NCBI GenBank assembly: GCA_963835825.1 | Contig: CAWIGZ010000005.1 | Coordinates: 372,001-436,000, forward strand | DNA length: 64,000 bases | Reading direction: 5' to 3' | Source of the DNA: JADGRB01 sp963835825 | Lineage (GTDB): Bacteria; Myxococcota_A; Polyangia; Fen-1088 | Shown here: positions 62,656 through 64,000 of the stretch, piece after piece | How positions within the stretch are numbered: the first letter of the stretch is position 1 | Layout: each line of letters opens with the position of its first letter | The notes under the pieces: generated by a model | The model's database searches: none | Told to the model about the DNA's origin: nothing | Seen by the model: only the letters and a program-made list of their open reading frames with translations | Translations under genes and position numbers: made by a program

Positions 62656-64000
62656 GTGCCCGCACGTAGAGCTGCCCCGCAGTCCCGGCGGCGAGAGCCC
62701 TGGCGCCGGGCCTTGCTGGCGTCACTGCCCGTCCTGGCGTTTCTGCTGGGCTGTTTCCCCATGGCCGACTTCGATGTTTGGTGGCACCTGCGCGCCGGCC
62801 AGCTCATCCTCGCGACGCACACCGTCCCGCGCCTCGACCTGTTCACGTACACCAACGCCACCCGGCCCTGGATTGACGTCTACTGGCTTTACCAGGTCGG
62901 GTTGGCGCTGCTGTACCGCGCCGGCGGGGCCTCCGCGCTGGTCTTGTTGAAGGCGACGGCGGGCGCAGGAATCGTCGGTCTGTCGACGCTGGGACGCCGA
63001 CCGGGTCATCGCGCCTGGCCTCTGGCTCTGGCCTGGCTGCCCGGTGTGTTGATGGTCTCGGGGCGGCTGTCCGAGCGCCCGGAGGCGGCGTCGCTGGTGT
63101 TGCTGGCCGCCTTTTTGGTCCTGCTGGCGCGCGCCCCCCGTGCACCACGCGCGCTCTGGCTGCTGCCGATCCTGCAGGTGCTGTGGGTCAACTGCCACGG
63201 CTTCTTCGTGCTCGGTCCGTCGGTGCTGCTGGCCTACGCGACGGAATGGGCGGTCGAACGGGTTCGGCCACCGGTGGTGCCGGTCGATCGTCCACCGGTG
63301 CGTCTCTTCGCCGCCGTCCTCGTTTCGACCCTCCTGGCGTGCCTGGTGAATCCGTACGGGATCAGGGCGGTGACCTTGCCGCTCGCGCAATTCCACACGC
63401 TCGCCAGCGCCGCCCTCTATCGCGCCGCCATCGGCGAGCTGAGGTCCGTGGGCGACTTCATCGCCCTCTCGGGCGTCTGGAATCCCTACTTGCTCGCTTA
63501 CTTCGCGACCATTGTCTTGGGCCTGGTCAGCTTCGTCGCCTGCGCCCGCCGCGGTCAGGTGCGCCTGTTTCGGGCAGTCCTCTTTGCCGGGGGGGCCTAC
63601 CTCGGCTGGCAGGCCACCCGCAACAACGCGCTCTTCGGGGTCATCGCCGTGTTCGTCACGACCTGGAATCTCGACGACGCGCTGGCAGCGCGCCCACTCG
63701 CCGACGCCGCGCGCACGACGAGTTCGCCCGGGCGATCGCCGGCAGGCAAGTTCCCCCAGGCCGCCAGAGCTTCACGGCCACCGGAGGACTCACGCGCCCG
63801 GCGCTGGCCCGAACCGAACGTCGCCCTGCTCGTCGCCGTCGGTGCGCTGGGACTGGCCACCGTGTCGGGGACGCTCTACGCCTGGTCCGGCGAAGGGCGG
63901 CGGGTGGGACTGGGCGAGCGGCCCCGCTGGTTCGCGCGCGACGCCTGCGCCTTCCTGGCGCGACCGGAGCTCCCCCGGCGCAACGTCGTCTACAACATCA
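62656..64000 (+). CDS. polytopic membrane protein, glycosyltransferase-like, cut by the window edge
   Basis: A frame open from a GTG at 62656 (AGGAGG 9 bases upstream) to the right edge, 448 codons so far. It starts with a basic segment, then a helix (LLASLPVLAFLLGCFP), and the motif ADFDVWWHLRAGQLILATH with PRLDLFTYTN, typical of multi-helix membrane proteins related to dolichol-phosphate-mannose-type glycosyltransferases. More helices follow (LVLLAAFLVLLARAP, CLVNPYGIRAVTLPL), then a basic loop near 63700-63800 and another helix. The C terminus is missing. Divergent from the adaptor gene. Confidence 0.7.
   Translation, partial: MPARRAAPQSRRREPWRRALLASLPVLAFLLGCFPMADFDVWWHLRAGQLILATHTVPRLDLFTYTNATRPWIDVYWLYQVGLALLYRAGGASALVLLKATAGAGIVGLSTLGRRPGHRAWPLALAWLPGVLMVSGRLSERPEAASLVLLAAFLVLLARAPRAPRALWLLPILQVLWVNCHGFFVLGPSVLLAYATEWAVERVRPPVVPVDRPPVRLFAAVLVSTLLACLVNPYGIRAVTLPLAQFHTLASAALYRAAIGELRSVGDFIALSGVWNPYLLAYFATIVLGLVSFVACARRGQVRLFRAVLFAGGAYLGWQATRNNALFGVIAVFVTTWNLDDALAARPLADAARTTSSPGRSPAGKFPQAARASRPPEDSRARRWPEPNVALLVAVGALGLATVSGTLYAWSGEGRRVGLGERPRWFARDACAFLARPELPRRNVVYNI

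Overview
The window is high-GC DNA that looks like a chromosomal piece of a Myxococcota (Polyangia-like) bacterium. The signs are many Gly/Ser/Thr-rich secreted lipoproteins, a C-terminal Cys plus hydrophobic segment plus Arg-cluster tail of MYXO-CTERM type (gene ending at 34423), FG-GAP and kelch-type lipoproteins, a serpin, and a type VI secretion (T6SS) effector-export module. No rRNA, tRNA, CRISPR array, integrase or transposase was found.

Layout. 1-3000: stress-type small genes (DUF2934, a PA2779-like protein, an lmo0937-type membrane peptide), a broken histidine kinase, an RpoH-type sigma factor and a PAS fragment, with three copies of a 14-bp motif. 3.6-9.2 kb: secreted metallophosphoesterase, Kazal lipoprotein, a lower-GC patch of unknown genes, and a Cys-rich lipoprotein pair. 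9.2-16.1 kb: T6SS effector/adaptor cluster, comprising DUF2169, an inactive-looking ketosynthase-like protein, DUF4150 (PAAR-like), a PD-(D/E)xK nuclease-like toxin, a DUF3396 immunity-type protein and one unknown, flanked by TIGR02270 and DUF6484 genes. 16.2-17.8 kb: tetraheme NapC/NrfH-type cytochrome, and a small lipoprotein with DosR-like palindromes upstream. 18.3-32.4 kb: secreted enzymes and lipoproteins (GH5 hydrolase, 14-repeat kelch-like protein, SGNH hydrolase, serpin), a YbiT-type ABC-F ATPase, and an ECF sigma operon followed by an FG-GAP lipoprotein. 32.7-34.4 kb: a heme/beta-barrel protein and a MYXO-CTERM heme protein. 36.6-39 kb: a C39-like peptidase overlapping a secreted tandem-repeat protein. 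39-41.6 kb: a TetR-controlled FAD monooxygenase operon. 41.9-48.8 kb: OmpA protein, histidine phosphatase, RDD proteins, a porin with several frame breaks, and an MHS transporter. 49.2-50.2 kb: a PA2779/PA2778-type pair. 50.5-58 kb: beta-carbonic anhydrase, KimA-like K+ importer, NCS2 permease and a soluble histidine kinase. 58-62.5 kb: an RND efflux operon whose two genes are bridged by an in-frame 78-bp tandem repeat. The right edge cuts a polytopic membrane protein.

At least four genes carry apparent single-base frame breaks (28878-28881, about 34201, about 41560, several in 45904-47190). Either these loci are decaying or the assembly has indel errors; raw reads would decide. Most function calls rest on motifs read by eye, without database searches.
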